A stretch of 64,000 nucleotides of DNA from contig DASRND010000006.1 in NCBI GenBank assembly GCA_035647615.1, positions 20,500 to 84,499 of the forward strand, read 5' to 3'. Made by a program: the position numbers and the translations under genes. Below are positions 25,447 through 34,923 of this stretch, in pieces; the stretch's first letter is position 1, and each line of letters starts with the position of its first letter. Origin of the DNA: Bacteroidales bacterium. GTDB taxonomy: Bacteria; Bacteroidota; Bacteroidia; Bacteroidales; 4484-276. The notes below the pieces were generated by a model, which was not told the DNA's origin, ran no database searches, and saw nothing but the letters and a program-made list of their open reading frames with translations.

Positions 25447-28290
25447 TTGAAATATCGCCCGTTGAAATACTTTTTGTGTAAAAATGTCGCCGACAAAAGA
25501 AGGTTGCAACACCTATCAGCAAAGTTGATGCTGGTGTGGATGCTTGGCTTTTTGTCGGTTACAGCTTTTGCACAAACGCCTGCCGATCCCGACAGTCTTA
25601 ACGCAAGCCATCCCGACAGTGTGCTTCTATTACGCAAAAGCGGAACGGGAAAACTTGACAGCATCTATCCATTCCGCGAAAGTGAAACAGGAAAATTCGA
25701 CAGCGTGTATCCATTCCGCGAAAGCGAAACGATGAATCCCGACACAACAATGCAAGCCGACAGCCTTGTGAAAATAAAGGATCCGAAGCCTCCAAAGAAA
25801 AGTGTAGGGCTCGAAACCAACGTCAAATACAAATCGGCCGATAATATCCGCTACGATATCCGCAACAGCAAAGTATTTCTTACACAGAACGCCGAGATTG
25901 TTTATGGCGATATTTCCATCAAAGCTGCCTACATCGAGATCGACTTTAAAAGGAATCTGGTTTTTGCCAAAGGCCTGCCCGATTCAACCGGAAAAATGTT
26001 GGGAACACCGGTTTTCAGCGAGTCGGGGCAAACTTTTGAGGCGGAGGAGATGACTTATAATTTTGATACAAAAAAAGGAATTATTCACCAGGTGCGCACG
26101 CAGGATGGCGAAGGGTATCTTTACGGAAGCAGGATTAAGAAGATGCCCGACGATCGCATCAACATCGCCAAAGGATACTACACCACTTGCAATCTGCCCA
26201 ATCCGCATTACGAATTTCGGTTTACCAAAGCGCAGTTGATCCCTGACAACAAGATAGTGTCGGGGCCGGCTTATATGGTGATAGAGAATGTGCCGGTGCC
26301 GCTGGTGGTGCCTTTCGGTTTGTTTCCCAATAAGTCGGGGCAGCGCTCGGGAATCATCATTCCGGGCATCGGCGAATCGGCCAACCGCGGCTTCTTTTTC
26401 GAGCGCGGCGGCTACTATTGGGGCATCAACGACTATATGGATCTTACCCTTACGGGCGATATCTACACCAACGGTAGCTGGGCGGTGCGGCCTACCTTCA
26501 GATACGCCAACAGATACCACTACGCTGGCAATTTCGATTTTAGTTATGGTGTTAATATCCAGGGCGACCGCGATTCACCTGATGCAGTTCACAAAAAAGA
26601 TTTCCGCATTTTGTGGAACCATGGCCAGGATGCCAAAGCCCGACCCAACAGCCGTTTTTCGGCCAACGTAAATATTGTTTCTTCTTCTTTTAACAATTAC
26701 AATCTTACCAGCTCCGAAAATTATCTGTCGAATACTTTCCAGTCGAGCATCGCGTATCAGACCAACTTTAACAACAATGTTTTTCTAACGGTCAACGCTT
26801 CGCACCAGCAGAATACCATCACCGGTGCTGTGAATATGACCCTGCCCAGCCTTAATCTAAATACCAAACAATTTTATCCCTTTCGCAAAAAAGTGATGAA
26901 AGGGAAACCTGCGTGGTACGAAAATATCTCGCTGAAATATGCCATGACCGCCGAAAACCAAATCCAAACCTACGATACATCGCTTTTTAAATCAGGATGG
27001 CTGGATGATTTCAAAATGGGGGTACGCCACAACATTCCCATCAGCAGTTCTATCAAATTGCTTCGGTACTTTACCATGACTAACTCGCTGACCTACACCG
27101 AGCGTTGGTATCCCTATGCAAAAGATTACAAATGGAATCCCGAAATGGTGATTCACAATGGTGATACTTTGAACGGGTTTTTTGAAATCGACACCACCTA
27201 CGGATTTAAGGCGGCGCGGGAGTTTTCGTTCAGCTCATCGATAAGCACACGGCTTTATGGGATGTATCAGTTCAAAAAAGGTCCCGTAAGAGCCATCCGT
27301 CACGTGATGACACCAACCGCTTCGTTTAATTTACGTCCCGACTTTGGAAGCGAATTCTGGGGATATTATCAGGAAGTACAAAATGCACCCGATGGCACCA
27401 TGCGGCGTTATTCGGTTTTTGAAGGGTTGCTTTACGGTGGCCCGCCCGACGGACGTTCCGGCATGGTGAGCTTCGGGTTTAACAACAATCTGGAGATGAA
27501 AGTGCGCTCGCGCAGCGACACCATTACCGGCACCAAAAAAATTGCACTCATCGACAATCTGAGCTTCAACATGTCGTACGACATCGCCCGCGACTCGCTG
27601 CAATGGTCGCCACTCACCATCCGTGGCAACACCATTCTTTTTAAAAAAATAAATGTTACGTATTCCAGTAGTTGGAGCCCTTATGCTGTGGACAGCAGTG
27701 GGCGTAGCATCAATACGTTTCAGTGGGAGATGGACAAGAAACCCTTTCGCATGAGCAGTGCAATATGGAATTTTGGATTGAATTACAGGTTTGGCTCCAG
27801 CGATTTTAAAAGAGGCAAAGCTGATCCGCAGCCTACCGGGACGCCGCTTACCGAAGATGCCGAGCTGCTCCAAAACTATTCAGAACGCGAGATACGCGAA
27901 ATCGTGGATAACCCCGACAACTACATCAACTGGAACAACGCCTGGAATTTTTCCATCAATTACAATCTTAGTTTTTCTAATAATCCCATCTACATCAACT
28001 ACGACCGGGAAGATAAACGCACCACCATACAAACGCTAGGCCTGTCGGGCGATGTGAGCATTACACCCAAGTGGAAAGTGAATTTTCGCACCGGCTTCGA
28101 TTTCGATACCAAAAAGTTTAGCTACACGCAAATCGACTTTTACCGCGATCTGCACTGCTGGGAGATGCGCTTTAGCTGGATTCCGAGCGGATTTAGAAAG
28201 AGCTGGACGTTCGGTATCAACGTGAAAGCAGCCATCCTGCGCGACCTGAAATACGACCGCAAAAAAGATTTCCGCGACGCTTACCGATAA
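25447..28290 (+). CDS. LptD-like outer-membrane LPS assembly protein
   Basis: This 947-residue protein is expected to insert lipopolysaccharide into the outer leaflet. The signal peptide ends near residue 43 (LVWMLGFLSVTAFAQ). A duplicated 14-residue unit ending YPFRESET follows at residues 68-95. An OstA/LptA-like domain (NSKVFLTQNAEIVYGDISIK, ADYIEI-like AYIEIDFKRNLVFAKG) covers about residues 125-290, and the rest is a large beta-barrel domain (PFGLFPNKSGQRSGIIIPG, YYWGINDYMDLTLTGDIY). It resembles the Bacteroidota form of LptD. The start is uncertain: TTG at 25447 gives a basic n-region, while the first ATG (25528) would leave a signal peptide without positive charge. Confidence 0.85.
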   Translation: MKYRPLKYFLCKNVADKRRLQHLSAKLMLVWMLGFLSVTAFAQTPADPDSLNASHPDSVLLLRKSGTGKLDSIYPFRESETGKFDSVYPFRESETMNPDTTMQADSLVKIKDPKPPKKSVGLETNVKYKSADNIRYDIRNSKVFLTQNAEIVYGDISIKAAYIEIDFKRNLVFAKGLPDSTGKMLGTPVFSESGQTFEAEEMTYNFDTKKGIIHQVRTQDGEGYLYGSRIKKMPDDRINIAKGYYTTCNLPNPHYEFRFTKAQLIPDNKIVSGPAYMVIENVPVPLVVPFGLFPNKSGQRSGIIIPGIGESANRGFFFERGGYYWGINDYMDLTLTGDIYTNGSWAVRPTFRYANRYHYAGNFDFSYGVNIQGDRDSPDAVHKKDFRILWNHGQDAKARPNSRFSANVNIVSSSFNNYNLTSSENYLSNTFQSSIAYQTNFNNNVFLTVNASHQQNTITGAVNMTLPSLNLNTKQFYPFRKKVMKGKPAWYENISLKYAMTAENQIQTYDTSLFKSGWLDDFKMGVRHNIPISSSIKLLRYFTMTNSLTYTERWYPYAKDYKWNPEMVIHNGDTLNGFFEIDTTYGFKAAREFSFSSSISTRLYGMYQFKKGPVRAIRHVMTPTASFNLRPDFGSEFWGYYQEVQNAPDGTMRRYSVFEGLLYGGPPDGRSGMVSFGFNNNLEMKVRSRSDTITGTKKIALIDNLSFNMSYDIARDSLQWSPLTIRGNTILFKKINVTYSSSWSPYAVDSSGRSINTFQWEMDKKPFRMSSAIWNFGLNYRFGSSDFKRGKADPQPTGTPLTEDAELLQNYSEREIREIVDNPDNYINWNNAWNFSINYNLSFSNNPIYINYDREDKRTTIQTLGLSGDVSITPKWKVNFRTGFDFDTKKFSYTQIDFYRDLHCWEMRFSWIPSGFRKSWTFGINVKAAILRDLKYDRKKDFRDAYR
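25648..25731 (+). repeat. 42-bp coding tandem duplication in the LptD-like gene
   Basis: Two adjacent 42-bp units encode GKLDSIYPFRESET and GKFDSVYPFRESET. They lie in the linker between signal peptide and OstA domain. Confidence 0.8.
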
Positions 28291-28317
28291 TTCTTTCTCT
28301 ACAATTTCTTACCCCGG

Positions 28318-28350
28318 TTGCCTTTCCCATGCCACTTATTTATATTTTTG
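28318..28350 (+). promoter_or_regulatory. Promoter for the RidA gene
   Basis: TTG (28318-28320), a 22-bp spacer, and TATTTTTG (28343-28350) fit the Bacteroidota promoter. The leader to the ATG at 28419 is about 60 nt. Confidence 0.55.
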
Positions 28351-28418
28351 CTTTTGTTCTCATTTAGCTGTTGCTAATATTTTTTAATAATCAATAATCA
28401 TTTTAATAAATAAGAAAT

Positions 28419-28796
28419 ATGAAAAAAGTAATTCACACTTCCCAGGCTCCTAATGCTGTAGGTCCCTACAGCCAGGCCATCGAACACAACGGTCATCTTT
28501 TTATTTCCGGCCAGATTCCCATCGACCCCGCTATCGGCAAGATGATAGAAGGAGGCATAAAAGAACAAACCGAACAGGTGATGAAAAATATCGGCGCCAT
28601 CCTCAAAGAGGCCGGCTACACCTTCGATCACGTGGTGAAATCGACGTGCCTGCTCAGCGACATGGACAACTTCGGCGCTATGAACGAAGTGTATGCCCGC
28701 TATTACACCAACAACCCGCCGGCACGCGCTGCCTATGGCGTGGTAAAACTCCCACTGGGTTCGCTCGTGGAAATCGAAACCATTGCAATGAAATAA
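28419..28796 (+). CDS. RidA family reactive-intermediate deaminase
   Basis: This 125-residue protein is the right length for RidA, which hydrolyses reactive 2-aminoacrylate-type enamines to keto acids and ammonia. It has the family features APNAVGPYSQAIEHNGHLFISGQIPIDP (in segments at residues 8-40), an ATCLL-like stretch STCLLSDMDNFGAMNEVY, and PARAAYGVVKLPLG with the active-site Arg, then VEIETIAM at the end. It is monocistronic, with its own promoter and a strong terminator at 28812-28850. Confidence 0.95.
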   Translation: MKKVIHTSQAPNAVGPYSQAIEHNGHLFISGQIPIDPAIGKMIEGGIKEQTEQVMKNIGAILKEAGYTFDHVVKSTCLLSDMDNFGAMNEVYARYYTNNPPARAAYGVVKLPLGSLVEIETIAMK

Positions 28797-28811
28797 AGAT
28801 TTCAAAAATGT

Positions 28812-28850
28812 AGCCGCGTCATGACTTGTGACGCGGCTGTGTTTTTTTTG
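28812..28850 (+). terminator. Intrinsic terminator after ridA
   Basis: A perfect 10-bp stem, AGCCGCGTCA and TGACGCGGCT, with a 7-nt loop, is followed by GTG and a run of eight T. It is 16 bp after the ridA stop. Confidence 0.9.
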
Positions 28851-29035
28851 TCGGCTTAAGCCAAAACTGAAGAAAGATTCCAAAAGACAAAAAGACAAGA
28901 TTCAAATAAACCGTAGCTGTTTAGGTGGTTTTAAGATTTACATTTAGTACCAGATTCTATGAGTTTAGGATTGGCCACCGCACACCCCCTGCCCCTAAAG
29001 GGGGAATTTGCCAACGCACAAGCGAAAGTGTGCGG

Positions 29036-29066
29036 GTGGCTTCTCCGCCAGTTGGTGGAAATGAGG
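29036..29066. repeat. REP-like palindrome variant
   Basis: GCTTCTCCGCCAGTTGGTGG followed by AAATGAGG is a diverged copy of the element at 48306-48342. Confidence 0.5.
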
Positions 29067-29223
29067 GGTAAGCGCAGGCATTTTGGAAATGAAGCTTCAT
29101 ATCTTAAATTTGTGTTTTTGAAGACAGCATCTAAATATTTACAATAAATCTCAATGTCATGAATTTGACAACCCCGACAACCCAAAACCTTTATTTTATC
29201 ATCAACTACTAAAAACATCAAAC

Positions 29224-31389
29224 ATGAAACATATTTTAAAAATATTATTACCGGCGCTGATACTGCTACAGACTACTGTGGTGCGCGCCGACGAAGGAAT
29301 GTGGATACCGCTGCTGCTGAAGTCGATCAACGAAAAAGAGATGCAGCAGATGGGTTTGCGCATTTCGGCCGAAGACATTTACAGCATCAACCATTCGTCG
29401 CTCAAAGACGCCATCCTGCTCTTTGGCGGCGGCTGCACCGCTTCGATTATCTCCGACGACGGGCTTATCCTCACCAACCATCACTGTGGTTATGGTGAAA
29501 TACATCACCACAGCTCTATCGAACACGATTATCTTACCGATGGCTTTTGGGCGATGAATCGCGAAGAAGAGCTGTCCAATCCGGGCCTTACCGTTACGCG
29601 TCTGGTACGAATGGAAGACGTATCGCAGCAAATGCTCAACGATCTTCCATCCGATCTTACCGAGAAGCAACGCGCCGAAGAGATTGACCGTCGTGCCAAA
29701 GCAATCACCGACGAAGCCGAAAAAGACACCCACTACGAATCAGCCGTGGAGCCGTTTTATTACGGCAACGAATATTATCTGCTGGTGTACGAAATTTTTA
29801 AAGACGTCCGCCTGGTGGGCGCTCCGCCTTCCAACATTGGTAAATTTGGAGGCGACACCGACAACTGGATGTGGCCACGTCATACCGGCGACTTTTCCCT
29901 TTTCAGGATTTACGTTAACGAAAATAACGAACCTGCCGAATACGCCAAAAGCAACGTGCCTTATCAGCCGCTCTATTCGATTCCCATTTCTGTAAAAGGT
30001 GTTAAAGAAGACGATTTCACCTTCATCTTTGGCTTCCCGGGAACTACGCAGGAGTACCTTCCTTCCGACGCTATCGAAACACTGACGCAGGTAGAAAATC
30101 CTGCCCGCATCAGTCTGCGCCGCCAGAAGCTCGACATCTACGAATCCTTTATGGTGCAGGATCCGGCCATTCGCATTCAATACGCGGTAAAGCATTCCCG
30201 TCTGTCGAATGGTTGGAAAAAGTGGATTGGCGAGAGCCGTGGCATACAGAAGCTCGACGGCATCGGACAAAGACAAAATTTTGAAGAAGGCTTTACGCGA
30301 TGGGTCAACGGCTCACCGGAGCTTTCGCAGAAATATGGCGGACTGCTGCCCGCTTTTGGTGCAGCTTACGATGAGCTGGACGTCGCGCGCAAGCAAATGA
30401 TCTATCTGATAGAAGCGGGACTGGGCATCGAGATTGTTCGTGCTGCACGCATGGCCACCGGGCTTGTTAGAGTTTCGGAAAATAAAGAGACCACCGAAGA
30501 AGATTTGCAGAAAGCATTGACGCGCCTGCAGGATAACGGCACGGATTTTTACAGCAATTATTACCAGCCCATCGACCGACGTGCGATGGTGACGATGCTT
30601 CAGTCATATCGAGATGCATTTCCTGCCGGTCAGCTGCCCCCCGTCTTTACAACCATCCGCGACAAATACAACAACAATATTCAGAAGTTTGCCGATGCAC
30701 TTTTTGATAAATCGATATTTGCTTCAGAAAAATCTTTCAACAATTTCTTTGGTAAGTATAAACAGAAACAATATCGCAAAATAGAAAACGATCCGGCCTA
30801 CCAGATGGCTACCGGGCTGATGGATTATTACCGCACCAACATCATGACCGTGATAAACCGGGAGGAGATAGCCGTGGACAGCATGATGCGTATCTATATG
30901 CGTGCACAGCGCGAATACCAGCCCGACAAGCGCTTCTACCCCGATGCCAACTCTACACTGCGTGTGGCTTATGGCAAAGTGAAACCATTTTATCCCCGCG
31001 ACGGTGTTTTTTATGAATATCAGACAACCCTCGAAGGCATCATGGAGAAAGAAGATCCTGCCATTTATGACTATGTGGTGGAAGATAAACTGAAGCAGCT
31101 TTATCACGACAAAGATTATGGCCGCTATGGCATGGAGGAACAAATGCCCGTATGTTTTATTGCTACCAATCACACCACAGGCGGTAACTCTGGTAGTCCC
31201 GCACTCAATGCTGATGGCCAACTGGTCGGCGTCAATTTCGACCGCTGCTGGGAAGGTACCCTGAGCGACCTGATGTACGATCCAGACCAGTGTCGCAATA
31301 TTATGATCGACGTCCGCTATTTCCTGTTTCTTGTGGACAAATTCGCCGGTGCCACACATCTGTTGGACGAGATGGTGATAGTGGAGTAA
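29224..31389 (+). CDS. S46 family dipeptidyl-peptidase, DPP11-like
   Basis: This 721-residue periplasmic serine exopeptidase releases dipeptides from the N-terminus of oligopeptides. It has a signal peptide ending near residue 22 (TTVVRA). The triad is visible: His86 in TNHHCGY, Asp223 in RHTGDFSLFR, and Ser656 in GGNSGSPAL. The residue 18 positions after the serine is Arg674 (in VNFDRCWEG). In the Porphyromonas DPP11 this Arg (673, with Ser655) sets preference for Asp or Glu at P1, while DPP7 has Gly there, so acidic specificity is inferred. Length fits DPP11 (about 720). Such enzymes feed amino-acid-fermenting Bacteroidota. Confidence 0.95.
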   Translation: MKHILKILLPALILLQTTVVRADEGMWIPLLLKSINEKEMQQMGLRISAEDIYSINHSSLKDAILLFGGGCTASIISDDGLILTNHHCGYGEIHHHSSIEHDYLTDGFWAMNREEELSNPGLTVTRLVRMEDVSQQMLNDLPSDLTEKQRAEEIDRRAKAITDEAEKDTHYESAVEPFYYGNEYYLLVYEIFKDVRLVGAPPSNIGKFGGDTDNWMWPRHTGDFSLFRIYVNENNEPAEYAKSNVPYQPLYSIPISVKGVKEDDFTFIFGFPGTTQEYLPSDAIETLTQVENPARISLRRQKLDIYESFMVQDPAIRIQYAVKHSRLSNGWKKWIGESRGIQKLDGIGQRQNFEEGFTRWVNGSPELSQKYGGLLPAFGAAYDELDVARKQMIYLIEAGLGIEIVRAARMATGLVRVSENKETTEEDLQKALTRLQDNGTDFYSNYYQPIDRRAMVTMLQSYRDAFPAGQLPPVFTTIRDKYNNNIQKFADALFDKSIFASEKSFNNFFGKYKQKQYRKIENDPAYQMATGLMDYYRTNIMTVINREEIAVDSMMRIYMRAQREYQPDKRFYPDANSTLRVAYGKVKPFYPRDGVFYEYQTTLEGIMEKEDPAIYDYVVEDKLKQLYHDKDYGRYGMEEQMPVCFIATNHTTGGNSGSPALNADGQLVGVNFDRCWEGTLSDLMYDPDQCRNIMIDVRYFLFLVDKFAGATHLLDEMVIVE

Positions 31390-31421
31390 CTGAAACTTAT
31401 CAAAAGAAACATTTTCCGTAG

Positions 31422-31441
31422 CCCGGGCCTTCGGGCCTGGG
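31422..31441. other. UUCG-type hairpin after the S46 gene
   Basis: CCCGGGCC-TTCG-GGCCTGGG: eight pairs including one G-T, closing an exceptionally stable UUCG loop. It is 32 bp after the stop and 28 bp before the next ATG. There is no T-run, so it may stabilise or separate messages rather than terminate. Confidence 0.65.
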
Positions 31442-31468
31442 AACACGGGAAATCTTAATTAAGAAAAC

Positions 31469-32410
31469 ATGCAAACACGAATCACTGATCTTTTTGGCAT
31501 CCGTTACCCGATTGTTCAGGCGGGGATGATTTGGTGCTCGGGCTGGAAACTGGCTTCGGCAGTGAGTAATGCAGGCGGGTTGGGACTTCTCGGTGCCGGA
31601 TCGATGCGCCCTGCAGTTTTTGAAGAGCACGTGCATAAGATGCAAAAAGCTACCGACAAGCCCTGGGGTGTCAATCTGCCACTGCTCTATCCGCAAATGG
31701 ACGAGATCATCGATATTGTTTTGCGCGAAAAGGTGCGGATTGTTTTTACCTCGGCAGGTAACCCCAAAACCTACACCGGAAGATTTAAAGAGGCTGGGAT
31801 TACGGTGGTGCATGTGATTGCAAATACGAAGTTTGCCGCCAAGGCCGAACAAGCCGGCGTGGATGCGTTGGTGGCCGAAGGTTTTGAAGCCGGCGGACAC
31901 AACGGCATCGAAGAAACCACCACCATGACGCTCATCCCGCTGATCCGCCGTCAGACGAAGCTTCCGCTAATTGCGGCCGGCGGTATCGGAACGGGCAGAC
32001 AGATGCTCGCTGCTATGGCGCTTGGTGCCGAAGGCGTGCAGGTAGGAAGCCGCTTTGCTGCCAGCACAGAGTCGTCGGCACATGAGGTTTTTAAACAGAA
32101 AATTGTTGAAGCCACCGACGGAGCTACCAAACTCTCGCTAAAAAGCATTGTTCCTGTGCGCCTTATCCGCAACAAGTTTCAGCAGCAAACCGAAGAATTT
32201 GAAAGGCGTGGCGCCAGCCCCGACGAACTGCGCGAGTTGCTGGGGCGCGGTCGTGCCCGCCTCGGCATGTTCGAAGGCGACGCCGACGAAGGCGAGCTGG
32301 AGATAGGGCAGGTGTCGGCGCTTATCGACAGCATAAAACCCGCTGCTCAGATTCTCAGCGAGATGATGGAGGAGTTTGATTCGGCAAGAGATGAATTAGT
32401 AACTCTTTGA
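31469..32410 (+). CDS. Nitronate monooxygenase-like FMN enzyme
   Basis: This 313-residue TIM-barrel enzyme belongs to the 2-nitropropane dioxygenase/nitronate monooxygenase family. Visible are RYPIVQAGMIWCSGWKLASAVSNAGGLGLLG at the N-terminus (in parts), VIANTKFAAKAEQAGVDALVAEGFEAGGHNG with the catalytic-type His (near residue 148), and the FMN phosphate loop AAGGIGTGRQMLAAMALGAEGVQVGSRF (in parts). These oxidise nitronates with FMN; enoyl-ACP reductase II (FabK) is a close relative and remains an alternative. It follows the S46 gene by 79 bp, with a hairpin between them. Confidence 0.88.
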   Translation: MQTRITDLFGIRYPIVQAGMIWCSGWKLASAVSNAGGLGLLGAGSMRPAVFEEHVHKMQKATDKPWGVNLPLLYPQMDEIIDIVLREKVRIVFTSAGNPKTYTGRFKEAGITVVHVIANTKFAAKAEQAGVDALVAEGFEAGGHNGIEETTTMTLIPLIRRQTKLPLIAAGGIGTGRQMLAAMALGAEGVQVGSRFAASTESSAHEVFKQKIVEATDGATKLSLKSIVPVRLIRNKFQQQTEEFERRGASPDELRELLGRGRARLGMFEGDADEGELEIGQVSALIDSIKPAAQILSEMMEEFDSARDELVTL

Positions 32411-32465
32411 GGAGTAAATAAGAAAAAAGGATCAATTTCCCATCTTTCAATATTTCCAAACAAAC

Positions 32466-34387
<1,922 letters not shown>

Positions 34388-34636
34388 ATGAATATGAATA
34401 TCGACGCCCGCAAAATAGAATTTGTACAAGAATTTTTAAAAGTGCAAAGTGAGGAAGTCATTTCCCGACTGGAAAAAATATTGAAAAAAGAACAAAAAAC
34501 TTCTACAGAACAATTATTTGAACCAATGGCTCAGGAAGAATTGGATGGTCGAATCGATCAATCAGAATCTAATTTTCGGAATAGTCGATTTAAAACCAGT
34601 TCTGAGCTTTTAACCAAATATGAAAAGCAGCAATGA
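34388..34636 (+). CDS. Antitoxin-like small protein (type II TA), without intact toxin
   Basis: This 82-residue protein begins ARKIEFVQEFLKVQSEEVISRLEKIL (in parts), then FEPMAQEELDGRIDQSESNFRNSR. I recognise this pattern from Bacteroidota type II antitoxins that precede a ParE/RelE-type toxin: a helical N-terminus for DNA binding or dimerisation and an acidic C-terminal tail that wraps the toxin. The normal operon has the toxin ATG overlapping the antitoxin stop. That overlap is present (ATGA at 34633), but the following frame is broken after four codons. The protein may still be expressed as an orphan antitoxin. Confidence 0.7.
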   Translation: MNMNIDARKIEFVQEFLKVQSEEVISRLEKILKKEQKTSTEQLFEPMAQEELDGRIDQSESNFRNSRFKTSSELLTKYEKQQ

Positions 34637-34750
34637 AAGTTATTTGATTGGAATTTGTAGGGTTTCAACATCCGTAAATTTTCGGAAGAAAGAAAATGAT
34701 ATTTAAGTTTATAAAGCTCGTCAGATTTGTTTCAGCCTTTCTCTGTAAAC
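34633..34750 (+). pseudogene. Possible ParE/RelE-type toxin remnant
   Basis: ATG overlaps the antitoxin stop and reads MKVI, a common opening of ParE-type toxins. The next codon, where such toxins often have Trp (TGG), is TGA. The frame continues LEFVGFQHP, stop, IFGRKKENDI, stop. The remnant then fades. Function is surely lost; the assignment rests on position and the first residues only. Confidence 0.4.
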
Positions 34751-34767
34751 TTTTGCAAATGACGCTT

Positions 34768-34798
34768 TTGTGGCTGAATAGAATAAAGTGTACTTTTG
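34768..34798 (+). promoter_or_regulatory. Promoter for the DEAD-box helicase gene
   Basis: TTTG (34767-34770), exactly 20 bp, and TACTTTTG (34791-34798) give a canonical Bacteroidota promoter. The leader to the ATG at 34924 is about 120 nt. Confidence 0.7.
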
Positions 34799-34923
34799 CC
34801 GACCGAATATTGTGTAAATGGATTTTGAGGATAAGTTGAATTCCCACCATACTGTTGCGCTGAGCGCGCCGGAAGAAATTTACCACCGTCCGGAAAAACG
34901 ACAATTAAACTAATAAGCATTTG

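Larger units (their letters stand above)
28797..29223. other. 427-bp intergenic stretch between ridA and the S46 gene
   Basis: It starts with the terminator at 28812-28850. At 28974-29040 an inverted repeat pairs GCCACCGCACAC with GTGTGCGGGTGGC and encloses CCCCTAAAGGGG. It is followed by a REP-like variant at 29036-29066. No gene seen. Confidence 0.6.
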
